Source: Porpolomopsis calyptriformis (taxonomy: Eukaryota > Basidiomycota > Agaricomycetes > Agaricales > Hygrophoraceae). From it: a stretch of DNA of 64,000 bases. Positions 35,452 to 47,800 of this stretch are shown piece after piece; the first letter of the stretch is position 1; the number at the start of each line of letters is the position of its first letter. Location: contig OX621175.1 in NCBI GenBank assembly GCA_951640195.1, positions 62,001 to 126,000 of the forward strand, given 5' to 3'. The notes below the pieces were generated by a model. It was not told the origin of the DNA. It worked only from the letters and a program-made list of their open reading frames with translations, and ran no database searches. A program made the translations under genes and the position numbers.

Positions 35452-37652
35452 AGATCATGCTAATCTCCAATACTTCAAAAAGCCTCAAAAGCTTAACAAA
35501 CGACAGGCCCGTTGGCTCACAGAGCTACAAGATTATCACTTCACGCTTCACCACATCCCGGGGAAATCAAACTCCAAGGCTGATATCCTGTCGAGACGAC
35601 CAGGATTTGAAAGGGGGATGGATGACAATAATGACGCCATTTTACTCACAGATAATCTCTTCTCACCTTTCGACACTCTCCCTTGCAAACCCCTAGGCCC
35701 TGTCCCAGAAGAAAACAAACTCAATCTACGGCAAGTCCAACATGATATTAAGCCTGTCGACTTCCATTCCCGAATTGTCCGAGCTCGCAACAACCTGGAC
35801 AAGACTATCATGCTTGTTTCAGAAAGGGATCAAAACTGGGAAACCTCTAATGATGGTGTCCGTACCTTCAAGAATCGGATTTATATCCCCATTGCCAAAA
35901 CCCTCTGTGGCGACATCATCTCTCAGTATCATGACACCCCACTCTCTGGACACTATGGCCGGTACAAGACTGCTGAAGGTGTCCTTCAAGACTACTGGTG
36001 GCCCACGCTTCAACGAGATGTTGCAACCTATGTCGCTGGATGCGAAACCTGTCAAAGGACCAAAGCCTCTCGTCTCCCTACCAAGACCCCACTCCACCCC
36101 TTTGAACCACCAATGCAACCTTGGGAAATGATTACGGTCGACCTCATAGGCCCCATACCAGAGTGTCAAGGCTATAACACTGTCCTTACCATCGTTGACT
36201 GGTTCACAAAGGCTGTCAAGTTCGAACCAACCCATATTGAACTCAATTCTGAAGGCTTTGCCAAAATCATTTGAGACCGTGTTATCCGAGACCATCGACT
36301 CCCCAAATGAATCATCCATGATCGTAACCCTAGATTTGTATCAAAGTATATGACCGACCTCTTTCGCCTTCTTGGAACCTCCCAAAACATCTCCACTGCC
36401 TACCATCCCCAAACTGACGGTTAGACTGAACGGATGAATCAGATGCTTGAACAGTATCTCCGTATCTTTATCAACCACCGTCAGGACAACTGGAAGGAAT
36501 GGCTTGCGCTAGCTGAATTTTTATACAACAACTCTATTCATGCTGCAACTCACCAAACACCATTCTTCCTCAACTATGGTTGGCACCCCTGGAAAGGAGA
36601 TAGCTCCAAGAAGGAAGTCAGGAATGAATCTGCTCAAGAGTTTGCCACTCGTATGAAGAACATCCACTGTGAAGCTGAATCTGCCCTTCGCCAAGCGAAT
36701 GAACGGATGAAAGAAACCCATGATAGGCATGCCCGTCAAGCTGTTGAATACCAACCTGGAGACTGAGTTTACCTTGCTTCAACCAATCTTCGCACTAATC
36801 GTCCAATGAAGAAGCTTGACGACAAATGTTTTGGACCCTTCAAGATTGTTGAGAGGGTTGGTCACTCCTCTTACCACCTTGAACTCCCTTGGCCTGGCCT
36901 TCACCCTGTGTTCAATGAATCATATCTTTCTCCATATCGTCCCCCCAAATTCCCGAACCAAAGAAAACCTCCCCCTCCGCTCCCTTTAGATATCGAAGGA
37001 GAACCTGAGTATATTGTTGAAGAAATTCATGACTCCCGTTGACGAAGAGGACGTCTCCAATACCTAGTCCATTGGAAGGGATACACCTGTGAAGAGGACA
37101 CCTGGGAGCCTGAACGAAATGTCAAAAACACCCTAGATCTAGTCAGCAAATTCCACATTGAGAATCCAAATTGCCCAGCCCCTACCAATAATATTAGAGT
37201 GATCCAGACTGATGACTCCCCTGGAGTTGATCCAAGGCTCTATAACCCAGTCACTCATTCACCTGGCGAAGATTATTATCCACCTCAATCTAATGACAAT
37301 CTCAATGCTATTGTTCCATTGTCTCCTGACATTGTTGACCGCCTTCTTGATCTCAAGCAAGATGCCTCCGCCCTTCTCCCTATCCTCCCCCCTCAAGTTC
37401 GTAGAGTTTGGGTTCATGAGTCAACCCCAGTCAATGCTGTCATGGCTGTACTTCGACTTGATGCTCAAGGCCAAACTCTCCGTGCCTACCAAATTGTGAA
37501 CCCTCTTCTTGACATTGAGATCCGTAAATGATATGAGTATCAGTCCCCAATTCAACCCTGTTATGCACCCCGTTGGCTCCTCCGTGATTACTCAAGACAT
37601 CTCCAATGTCTATTCTGAACATCGCGTGGGCGCGATTCTAATGAGAGGGTGG

Positions 37653-38040
37653 TGTTACGATGAGTCTCTTTTTTGGTTATTATTTCCTTTCTATGTGCCA
37701 GTTCTCTTTACTATCATTTTCGATGCTGCGATTGTCACGCTGTCACAACGTGACCATTACCCGACCGGTTGAGTCATGGTCACAAGTGTGATGTTTGTCA
37801 CTCCTTCTTATCTTTCTTATCTTATCTTTTACACTTAATCATTGCTTACACAATCGTTCCATGGATTGATTACATAATCACATTTTCGGACTCAGCTAGG
37901 GTAAATATAGGCAGCTTGGAATTGCTTGTACTTCTCTAGGTTGAACCACAACTTGGACTTGCCAACTTCTTGTTTGCATCGGCTAAGACCCACATTGGAC
38001 CTCCCAGAGTGAAGACCTGAGTCCTGCTTCACACCTAATA
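37653..38040 (+). repeat. Gypsy-1 3' LTR
   Basis: 388 bp, same ends as the 5' LTR and followed by target duplication CTAAT at 38041-38045. All three differences from the 5' copy replace CpG by TpG or CpA. Confidence 0.95.
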
Positions 38041-38199
38041 CTAATGGGCTGAAGATAGTACTCACCAAAGACTATGGAGGGGCTGAGAAATGGATGTATA
38101 TGTATATAGCTTGGCTGAGATATAGATTGCCGATAACTACCAATGGGCCAAAGGTGGTTTCTACTATATATACAGGTTGGCCAAGATCGGTATGCTATA

Positions 38200-39545
38200 C
38201 TACACCTTCAGAGATGTCCACCGATGACGAGAATGGCTTGGCTGAGGGGTAGCAGTTGCATCGGTACCCTATAAATATGTGTATAGTAGATATAAATATA
38301 TATTGCGAATAATTAATTGCTTCAGCTATAAACAACTTTGCTGATAATTGTATACTTTAATCCACCTTCGGAGAGGTCCACTGATGCCGAGAATAGCTCG
38401 GCCAAGGGGTAGCAGTTGCCTCAGTACCCTATACATATGCATATAGTAGATAGAAATACATATTGTCAATAATTAATTGCTTTGGCTTTAGATAACTTCA
38501 CTGATAATTGTATGCATTAATCCACCTTCGGAGAGGTCCGCCGATGCTGGGAATGGCTCGGCCAAGGGGTAGCAGTTGCCTCAGTACCCTATACATATGC
38601 ATATAGTAGATAGAAATACATATTGTGAATAATTGATTGCTTTGGCCTTGGGTAACTTTGCTGATAATTGCATGCATTAATCCACCTTCAGAGAGGTCCA
38701 CCGACGCCGAGAATGGCTCGGCCAAGGGGTAGCAGTTGCCTCGGTACCCTATACATATGCATAGTAGATAGAAATATATATTGTGAATGATTAATTGCTT
38801 TGGCCTTGGGCAACTTTGCTGATAATTGCATGCATTAATCCACCTTTGGAGAGGTCCACTGATGCCGAGAATGGCTTGGCCGAGGGGTAGCAGTTGCCTC
38901 GGTACCCTATACATATGCATAGTAGATAGAAATACATATTGTGAATGATTAATTGCTTTGGCCTTGGGCAACTTTGCTGATAATTGCATGCATTAATCCA
39001 CCTTCGGAGAGGTCCACTGATGCCGAGAATGGCTTGGCCGAGGGGTAGCAGTTGCCTCGGTACCCTATACATATGCATAGTAGATAGAAATACATATTGT
39101 GAATGATTAATTGCTTTGGCCTTGGGCAACTTTGCTGATAATTGCATGCATTAATCCACCTTCGGAGAGGTCCACCGACACTGAGAATGGCTCGGCCGAG
39201 GGGTAGCAGTTGCCTTGGTACCCTATACATATGCATATAGTAGATAGAAATACATATTGTCAATAATTCATTGCTTTGGCTTTAGATAACTTCACTGATA
39301 ATTGCATGCATTAATCCACCTTCGGAGAGGTCCGCCGACGCCGAGAATGGCTCAGCCAAGGGGTAGCAGTTGCCTCGGTACCCTATACATATGCATATAG
39401 TAGATAGAAATACATATTGTGAATAATTAATTGCTTTGGCTTTAGATAACTTTACTGATAATTGCATGCATTAATCCACCTTCAGGGGGGTCCACTGACA
39501 CCGAGGATGGCTTCGCCGAGGTTTCACAGCTGCCTCAGTAACCTA
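38200..39545. repeat. 160-bp tandem repeats, left arm of fold-back element (about 8 copies)
   Basis: The marker TAATCCACCTT recurs at 38358, 38518, 38678, 38836, 38994, 39152, 39312 and 39472, a spacing of 158-160 bp, with a more diverged unit before it. Open frames within are periodic translations of the repeat and are not taken as genes. Confidence 0.95.
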
Positions 39546-40169
39546 CACTCCATGGATAATTTATTAATATAACTTCTATAGAGATGTAAGACTATCTATC
39601 TTAGAGTAGTGCAACATATTTCCTATTTTATTTCTATCTCAATAGTGAGGTATTCAATGTTTAGTTGTTACTCTCTGCTAAAATGCAACGTCAAATTTCG
39701 GACTTGATAAATATGCTTGTAAAAAATCCAGAAATATTTGTACCACTTGTATATGTACTTCATATTCTATTAATACTATGTGCCTAATACTGAGTAGTCT
39801 ACTATGTTTGAATGTAATGAAAAAACTCTATAGATTTATATAGTAACCTATACTGTGACAGTGTAGAGTAACATCGAACATAGGTTAATCTAACACAACA
39901 TTTTCTACACAGTTTACTTATACTAGCACACCCTGTCAGGCACATTAAATAAATGTAATATAGAGTATATAAACAAGTGGTACAAATATTTCTAGATTTT
40001 TTACAAGCATATTTATCAAGTCCGAAATTTGATGTTGCATTTTAGCAGAGAGTAACAACTAAACATTGAATACCTCACTATTGAGATAGAAATAAAATAG
40101 GAAATATGTTGCACTACTCTAAGATAGATAGTCTTACATCTCTATAGAAGTTATATTAATAAATTATCC

Positions 40170-40900
40170 ATGGAGTGTAGGTTACTGAGGCAGCTGTGAA
40201 ACCTCGGCGAAGCCATCCTCAGTGTCGGTGGACCCCCCTGAAGGTGGATTAATGCATGCAATTATCAGTAAAGTTATCTAAAGCCAAAGCAATTAATTAT
40301 TCACAATATGTATTTCTATCTACTATATGCATATGTATAGGGTACTGAAGCAACTGCTACCCCTCGGCTGAGCCAGTCTTGGCATCGGTGGACCTCTCCG
40401 AAGGTGGATTAATGCATGCAATTATCAGCAAAGTTACCCAAGGCCAAAGCAATCAATTATTCACAATATGTATTTCTATCTACTATATGCATATGTATAG
40501 GGTACTGAGGCAACTGCTACTCCTCAGCCGAGCCATTCTCAGCGTCGGCGGACCTCTCTAAAGGTGGATTAATGCATACAATTATCAGTGAAGTTATCTA
40601 AAGCCAAAGCAATTAATTATTGACAATATGTATTTCTATCTACTATATGCATATGTATAGGGTACTGAGGCAACTGCTACCCCTCGGCCGAGCTATTCTC
40701 AGCATCGGCGGACCTCTCCGAAGGTGGATTAAAGTATACAATTATCAGCAAAGTTATTTATAGCTGAAGCAATTAATTATTCACAATATATATTTATATC
40801 TACTATACACATATTTATAGGGTACCGATGCAACTGCTACCCCTCAGCCGAGCCATTCTTGTCATCGGTGGACATCTCTGAAGGTGTAGTATAGCATACC
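40170..40900. repeat. 160-bp tandem repeats, right arm (about 4 copies, inverted)
   Basis: Reverse-complement copies of the left-arm unit, marked by GGTGGATTAA near 40244, 40403, 40563 and 40723. There are about half as many copies as in the left arm. Confidence 0.9.
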
Positions 40901-40904
40901 AATC

Positions 40905-41380
40905 TCGGCTAACCTGTATATATAGTAGAAACCACCTTCGGCCCATCAGTAGTTATCAGCAATGTATATCTCGGCCAACCTGTATATATAGTAGAAACCA
41001 CCTTCGGCCCATCAGTAGGCATTGGCAATCTATATCTCAGCCAACCTATATATATAGTAGAAACCACCTTTGGCCCATCAGTAGTTATCAGCAATCTATA
41101 TCTCAGCCAACCTATATATATAGTAGAAACCACCTTCGGCCCATCGGTAGTTATCAGCAATCTATATCTCGGCCAACCTGTGTATATAGTAGAAACCACC
41201 TTCGGCCCATTGGTAGTTATCAGCAATCTATATCTCAGCCAACCTGTGTATATAGTAGAAACCACCTTCGGCCCATTGGTAGGCATTGGCAATCTATATC
41301 TCGGCCAACCTGTATATATAGTAGAAACCACCTTCAGCCCATCAGTAGTTATTGGCAATCTATATCTCAGCTGAGCCATA
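40905..41380. repeat. 66-bp tandem repeats, right arm (about 7 copies)
   Basis: The marker AGAAACCACCTT recurs about every 65-66 bp seven times. The left arm has only one matching unit (about 38110-38180), so the two arms differ in this array too. Confidence 0.9.
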
Positions 41381-41655
41381 TACATATACATCCATTTCTC
41401 AGCCCCTCCATAGTCTTTGGTGAGTACTATCTTTGGCCCAATAGTGTATCTCCCTTATCACTCTTGGCTACCCTGTAGTGTACTGGCATACCTGCCTTTT
41501 AGTGGAGATGTATTTCACTACTATATATAAATTTCGGTGCTTCAGTGTACATCAGCTATATATGTATTTTCGGCCGAAGATTGGTGGACCGAGAAACACT
41601 GCTATATAGCAAGTTCATTTCACTATAGTTCACCACTATCTTTGACTGAACCATG

Positions 41656-42288
41656 TTATGTGTGCATCTTCCCAAGATCTCACAAGACGTGCCTAGGGTA
41701 GGATTCTCTCCCAAGACCATTGGCTGACAGGTGAGATCTTGGCAATCCCCGCCAGCACTGTAGCCCTTGTAACTCATTATCACACATTCTATTGCATTCC
41801 ATATTCACATTCATATTTTGAAGAATAAAAGTTACAATTGTTGCGTGAACAATAACACTGAATGAATAAAGCATTGACAGATAATGGAGAGCGAGGGTTA
41901 GAAAGCCAGACTGAGACAATTATTGCGTGAATGTGATGACAGACGATGGAGAGCAAGGGATGGAAAGCCAGACAGAGACAAAGTGCAGCAGAGAGAGAGA
42001 CACAAAGCATGAGAGCGAAAGACCCAGAGCATGGCTGTCACGAATCTGAAATTCGAGACATGAGATCGAGCGCGCTGAGGCTGTCTCTCATGAACGTCAA
42101 GCAGATTCTAGCTGATCACGTGTAATCTGGTATATATACTGGGAACAAGCGAATTGGTTAAGTCCAATTCTATGACGTTTTAGTCAAGTGGTCTTGACTG
42201 TCATCAGAAGTGCATGTTCCCAGTGCAATTCTTAACAATGGCTGTCAAGCAGAGTCTAAGAAAAGATGAGGGCACAATTCTATGTGAT
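41656..42288. other. Spacer between fold-back element and DUF6698-type gene
   Basis: AT-rich, no gene seen. A diverged direct repeat of about 40 bp with a 63-bp period lies near 41876 and 41939 (GACAGATAATGGAGAGCGAG and GACAGACGATGGAGAGCAAG). The left end of the Plavaka-type element may lie here, but I could not find a clear terminal inverted repeat. Confidence 0.4.
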
Positions 42289-44651
42289 TTATCCATTTGC
42301 AGCTCTTCGCGCAGCACGTTGTGCAGCTAAAGTGCTGACACCGGATGGAGTATTATGGTTGCGGTTTGCTCGCCGATGGCCACTGTGAGCCTTTGGTCCA
42401 AAAACTTGTCTAAACCCAAGTAGACTATGAGTGGAGATGAAGAAACAAATCAAGTCACTCACTCATTCCACCAATCAAGCATCTCTTTCTTCCATTCACT
42501 GTCCTGAAAAGCGTCAACGATGTTCTTGAAGAAATCAATTGCGTTGAAGTTTCCATCTTCAGTGCTCCACTCTTCTTGACCATTTAGTATAAAACGAGCC
42601 TGCCAGATGTAAGAGAACATTGGAACACATGTTAGACAATGAAGTAGACGTACCAACACAGCAACATATGCAATAGAATAGATGCAAACTGCTGTCATGT
42701 GGGATATATCAGCTAACATCTTCTTTCCAGCTGATTGACCGGGAGTGATCTTCATAGTGGTGTGGGGGCCAGTAAAGATGTGTCAAAAACACTAAATGAA
42801 GAAGAATAAGCAAGGCGAATCCAAAGGGATGTGCACTCACCACAAGAAGGAAAGGTCCTTGCAATAGACCTTTATCAAGAGCCATTGGATTGTACTCATC
42901 TTCAGGGTACAAAAATGATGGCCAGTCATCAGCGCAGATCTCAATATGGCCTTCACAAACTTCACAACAGAATCTGTGAACCAGTAGCACTCTAGTACAG
43001 TAGCACAAGGAAATAGAATACTCACTTTTTGTGGTCTTTATCAAATTGATCTCTCAGGTTGCAAGGGGAAAGTAGACATTGATATGTCTGCTTCGTGTAT
43101 GAGAACCGAACACAGAACAAGGTGCGAGGACGACTATAAAGAGTCTCAACACAGCCTATGATTGATAATCGTGGAAAGGGAGTCTTCGATCATTCGCGAA
43201 CGTGATTGATCGGGGAATCGGAAGGATCGGGAAGTCGAAAGAGGAAGTCTTAGAAGATCTACAGAGGATCTAGACTCGAGAGCGAGAGAGAAGCGAATAT
43301 CTAACTTGTTTGATCACTAGCTACAACATACAGTATATATATCTTCTAGTACAAGGATCCCTTTGAGTGTATATGATAAAAGGGGAGCCTCTCTAATAAT
43401 CTAAGGGGAAAGTAGTGAATGGGAATGAAGGAATCGAATGAAAAGGGAGAAATAGAAGAGAACAGATGCCTTTGAATAGTGTCTTCCCTTTGATATACAA
43501 ACATTCATTTGCGTTTGGAAAGCTTCAATCGCATTCAGAGCGTTCGATGATTCTCGAAGTCGTTCGGGACGTTCGGGAGCTATCGGGAGTGTTCGGAGGG
43601 TTCGAGTTCATTTTCGAAGGATTTGGTAGGCGTCTAGTATTCGTATAGTTGAATATACGGTGCTCAGGGGACGGAGGGGTTGTATCAACGTACTGATGCT
43701 AAGTGGGAAAATCCCCAGTCACCTTTGTTGTGATTTGTTGAGTTGATGGGAGGGATCCCAAGGATGTTTGGGATGTAGGATATTGCCGCATAGCGCAAGC
43801 TGCCTACATCATCCACGCGAGCATTGCATGCATGCTTGTCAAGCTATGAAAAAGTAATATCAATTGATATCGCAAAGTGAGAGAGACAGGCTACATACAA
43901 ATAAAATAAACTCGTGAAGAATCTCAGTATCAGAGTCGCCATCCACACCCTGGATGTGATCCTTCAGACTTGGTATAAGTTCCAAAATTGCATGGTAGGT
44001 GCGAATTGAATCTTGATGCTCCTCAGGTTCACTGGATGAACCATGTGAATGTAATAACTGTAATATTAGCAATGTATATGCACAGATCACCTACTGGCTC
44101 GAAATCCCCCCCAGGGATCCCTTCCGATTGCCAGCCAATCTGTAATACCTGCAGAATATTGACAAAGGGACCAATGATACAGGGAATCAACCGCACTGAA
44201 TCCCTATGCCCCTCGAGTGACAATCTATATGTATAATGTTAGTCTTTGGAATACAGTAGAAAGCTCTACTTCTTGGTACTTTGGCTTTTTGTTAGCAGAC
44301 GTCAACAAGTCCCCAAGGTGATGTAGACCACACTTGCGAGCCTGCAAGTCTTCGTTATTCTAAGATGTCCATTAGTAATCTCAGATACTGCATAAAGATG
44401 GTTACCTCGTGTGTTTCCTCATGTGTTTCATTATCAGATCCATAGTGAGAGGATCCTTCACTCTCCTGAGGCTCACTCTGATGTAATTGTCGCAACTTGT
44501 TTGAGCTTTTGCCACCGTTCTTGACATGTCTAGGGTTTACTGATAGGGTTGGACTTGGTTGACAATGGTTGGGCTGACGATAGCTAGCAGGAGGGGCCTG
44601 CAAAGCTGCTGCCAGTGGTGCAGCCCATTTTTTGGAAGGGTGTCCAGGCAT
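42289..44651 (-). pseudogene. DUF6698-type gene beside Plavaka transposase, interrupted by a solo LTR
   Basis: Starts at ATG 44651 (MPGHPSKKWAAPLAAALQAP), 152 bp from the divergent transposase start. Recognisable exons are SLEGHRDSVRLIPCIIGPFV, YHAILELIPSLKDHIQGVDG, GWGFSHLASVR-type and LLSPCNLRDQFDKDHKKFC parts, WPSFLYPEDEYNPMALDKGL, ITPGQSAGKKMLADISHMT, SIAYVAVLARFILNGQEEW and KKEMLDWWNEQVFGPK. The last exon ends at TAA 42291-42289 with a basic tail. The 608-bp insertion at 43080-43687 splits one exon. The junction after PFLLV near 42840 needs an unusual splice or is a frameshift. DUF6698 (family name from memory) is a basidiomycete-specific family of unknown function, often multicopy. A second copy is at 62773-64000. 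Confidence 0.65.
43080..43687 (-). mobile_element. Solo-LTR-like insertion (608 bp)
   Basis: Bounded by TGATA...TATCA termini and a 4-bp target duplication, ACAT at 43076-43079 against ACGT at 43688-43691, again a CpG difference. Its removal together with one target copy rejoins the DUF6698-type exon in frame (ASVR|LLSPCN). It has no coding content. On the minus strand a TATA-rich stretch (ATATATATACTG) lies in its second half, as in LTR promoters. Orientation is inferred from that only. Confidence 0.65.
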
Positions 44652-44803
44652 GAAGACTTAGAGAAATGGAATGGAATGGAACGGACTTGGATAATATACT
44701 TTGGGGCAAGCTCACATGCTCATATAAGATGCATTTTCAACCTTATCGATCATTCTCAGAGGGCCCAATGCTACGGTGTATTCTACTGTTCTGGCTCTTC
44801 ATT
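44652..44803. promoter_or_regulatory. Shared divergent promoter region of DUF6698-type gene and transposase
   Basis: 152 bp between two divergent start codons (44651 minus, 44804 plus). It includes GGAATGGAATGGAACGG repeats near 44667. Any promoter for either gene must lie here or overlap coding sequence. Confidence 0.4.
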
Positions 44804-47800
44804 ATGTTCACCTGCCTTGCTTGCCAACAAACCTTCAAGGAGAATCATGGACTCAAGGTTCACATCAGGCACTGCAAGAAGAATACAGCTTTGACCGCAA
44901 ATTCATTGAAGAGAAGGACCGAGAATTTGAAGAAAGCAGCAGCAGCAAAGCTCCAATGACGGGAAGTGCTACAGGATGTGGAGGAGGAACGTGAAGATCT
45001 TCGGGTACAACTTAATGAGGTGCGAATATCAATTTTAGAGTACTTTATCATTTATCTATCTATGAATACACTACAGATTGAAAATCTAGACCCACTACCA
45101 GAAATCGAGGCTATGTTTCATTCAGTTAGTCGGTTTGGACATAAACGCAGGCTACCTCGGGCACTTGAAGATTACCTGCCCTAGAGACTTGCTGGTCTCC
45201 CACTCCATTTGTCTCAGCCAGTTCCAAGTCAGCAGGGCACACCTGCTACTGATCGATCAGATTCTGGTCATCCGGCAGCTCTCACAGCAGAACTAGAGCT
45301 AGAGCCATCCCCACCACCCATGCCTCCTCATTTTGACACAGAACATAACCATTTCAGAGTGTATCGTCGCTATACCACTAAGCCATCCAATGATCCTGAG
45401 GATAAGTGCACGCTAGACTCATTTTGCAACTCACCGACTCTTGCAACAGCTCCCACTGATCCTTCCAATGAAAATCCTATCTGAGGATTTGGTTCTGCTA
45501 TCGCATTGCAAACAAACTTCTTCACACCATTCCTCAATGCGACCGCCTTCCAGCTTATGGAATGGTTTTACAGTATAACAACTGTAAAATCTACTGCCAA
45601 TCTTGATCAGCTCATTCACAATGTTCTGCTTGCCGATGATTTCAATGCCAATGACCTTCAAGGATTTAGTACAGCCCATGAACTTAGTCGGCTGGATGCT
45701 TATGACAAGACCAATCAAGCTTTCTCAGCAGAAGACAGTTGGCATGAAGCTTCTATAACCATTGTACTACCAAAAGAGAAGGTACGATAATGTTTAGCAA
45801 TATGTATATTCCGATATGATAATCTTGTTGTAGATCCAACACAAATCAGAAGCTGACACACCTCAATTTGAGGTTTGCGGTGTATATTATCGTCATCTCC
45901 TTGAGGTTATGAAAGCAGCCTATCAAGATACTGCTGCTCATCGTTTTCATTGGATCCCCTTCAAGCTTTTTGTGCAGAAGAGTGGGATTCCCTCCAGTGG
46001 TGCAGAGGAATCTGAGGATGTCCGAATATTTAGTGAGATATATAATTCTGATGCGATGATTGAAGAAGATACCAAAATACGCACTCAAACCCTAAACTCT
46101 AGTGATGATCCACACATCGAGACTGCTATTGCACCAATTCTACTCTGGTCTGACTCAACTCATCTTGCAAGCTTTAGTACCGCGTCACTCTAGCCAATAT
46201 ACATGTTTTTCAGAAATCTCTCAAAGTATGCGTGGGGTAAACCAAGATCGTTTGCTGCCCATCATCTGGCCTATATTCCCAAGGTAAGTGTAGTCTCTTT
46301 GGCAACTTGAATGGCACTCAAAATGACTTACAGCTTCCGGACACGATACAAGATGTATATCAAAGACTCTTCGGAATTCCTGCGACCTCTGCTGTGCTCC
46401 GCTTTTGCAAGCGTGAGCTAATGCAGCAAATATGGCTTTTACTGTTAGATTCCAACTTCATGCATGCCTATGTCCATGGGATTGTGATCCTATGTGGCGA
46501 TGGCATCAGACGTCGACTCTTCCCCCAATTCTTCACATATGCAGCCAATTACCCAGAGAAGTACATCAATTTCTTGACTTGAATTTGCTAGACTCAAACA
46601 ATGTTTGCAGAATCTTACTCGCTTGCATTAAATACCTTGGGAACTGTCCGTGTCCCCACTGCCTGGTTGAGAAATCACAAATTCCATCCCTTGGAACCTG
46701 AATCGACCAGCAGCGTTGCAACTGGCTACATGTAGATAATCACTGGCTCCACCGTACTATTGCAACAGTCTGTAAATGGATATTTGAGAAGGGTACTGCC
46801 ATTGGAAGCAAGACAATCAGCAATCTTTTGGACAAGCAATCCTGGCTTCCTACATGGGTTCAATTTTCTTTCTTTGGGTTTAACTGGCTATTGTCTGACT
46901 ATTTGATAGAGTGCGTTTTCTCTGCGTCTCTCAGAATTCGACTTTAATTTCTACAACATGTTTGTTCCTGATCTTATGCATGAGTTTGAACTGGGTGTGT
47001 GGAGAGTGATTCTCACACATTTGCTTCGGATTCTCTATGCAGCAGGAAGTGATTCTATTCAGATTTTTAATCAAAGGTGTGTCTTTTATATCTGAACTTT
47101 GCATAACTGACATCTCTTGCAGGTTCCATATGGTTGCAACATTTGGCCAAGACACGATTCGTCGATTTGGGAACAATGTTTCAGCAATGCGCAAGCTTGC
47201 AGCATGGGACTTTGAAGATATCCTTCAGGTATGATAATGTTTCAATACATTATTTATTCTGCTGATAGGCGTTACGGTATTTAGTGCATCATACCAGTGG
47301 TTGAAGGCCTCTTGCCAAGCCCACACAATGAGATCATCTTAGATCTTCTCTTTGAGCTTGCAACATGGCATGCTCATGCGAAGCTCTGTCTCCACACTGA
47401 AATGACCCTGGATCTCTTTGAGTCAGTAACAAAGTCACTTGGCGCAATACTGCGTCACTTCCAATGTACGACTTGCCAAGCATTCAACACACGAGAGCTC
47501 CCAAAAGAAGAAGCTGCATGTGGGCGATGAACAGCTGCCCTTGCCACTAAAGGAATGAAAACCCAGTCAAAAGGAAAGGCAGTAGCAGCTGCTCCAAAGC
47601 CAAAACGACTCAATCTTGCCACCTACAAATTGCACGCACTTGGAGATTATGTCTCCACTATTTGCCGCTTTGGTACAACAGATAATTACACAACACAAGT
47701 GGTAAGTTTGGATTGGTTCTATACAATTTTCACTCAAGCTACTTTTAGGGGGAGCTAGAGCATCGTCGCGTCAAGAAATTTTATGCTTGGACTAACAAGA

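Larger units (their letters stand above)
26595..37531 (+). pseudogene. Gypsy-1 Pol (protease-RT-RNase H-integrase-chromodomain), broken
   Basis: Aspartic protease motif ALVDSGCEGSC is near 27066-27098. Reverse transcriptase has YIDDIL near 28128, and RNase H starts with VETDASDYAIGAIL. The frame is cut at 28780 by Gypsy-2 and resumes at 35457; removing 6,677 nt restores phase. Integrase shows the H..H..C..C finger (35930-36055) and the D,D,E core (VDLIGPIP; TERMNQMLEQ). The chromodomain follows (EGEPEYIVEEI; LQYLVHWKGY) with a C-terminal extension to 37531. In-frame stops occur at 27759, 28395, 28497, 36272, 36308, 36422, 36764 and 37040. Each is explained by one C-to-T or G-to-A change, mostly CGA to TGA. 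Confidence 0.9.
24764..38040 (+). mobile_element. Gypsy-1: chromodomain LTR retrotransposon, interrupted by Gypsy-2
   Basis: A complete Ty3/Gypsy element bounded by two 388-bp LTRs and a 5-bp target duplication CTAAT (24759-24763 and 38041-38045). Its own length without Gypsy-2 is about 6.6 kb. Order is gag, protease, reverse transcriptase, RNase H, integrase, chromodomain, which defines the chromovirus branch. Gag and pol are in different frames. Pol holds several in-frame stops, so this copy cannot act by itself. It sits inside the left arm of the fold-back element. Confidence 0.95.
24570..41655. repeat. Large fold-back (inverted-repeat) element, split by Gypsy-1
   Basis: Sequence at 24575-24763 plus 38046-39750 pairs in reverse complement with 39973-41650, leaving a central loop at about 39751-39972. 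Without Gypsy-1 (13,282 bp including one target copy) the element is about 3.8 kb with arms of about 1.7-1.9 kb. Outer parts match closely (for example CATCTCCACTAAAAGGCAGG at about 24694 and its complement at about 41507). Homology fades outwards to about 24400 and 41745. The arms contain two tandem repeat families (160 bp and 66 bp) present in different copy numbers. No transposase gene is visible, so it is non-autonomous if it is a transposon. Confidence 0.8.

Noticed and set aside
37199..37531. C-terminal extension of Gypsy-1 as a third ORF like those of Gypsy-2 and Gypsy-3
   Set aside because: It is in the same frame as the chromodomain, has no H3-like motif and no similarity to ORF3.
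38200..41380. Regularly spaced repeats that superficially resemble a CRISPR array
   Set aside because: Units are 66 or 160 bp, contiguous without unique spacers, and lie in a eukaryotic fold-back element with no cas genes.
38498..41391. Several 60-160-codon open frames
   Set aside because: They are periodic translations of the 160-bp and 66-bp tandem repeats, repeat the same peptide and have no other support.
43466..43648. Open frame of 60 codons inside the 608-bp insertion
   Set aside because: No similarity or codon pattern, and it lies within a solo-LTR-like sequence.
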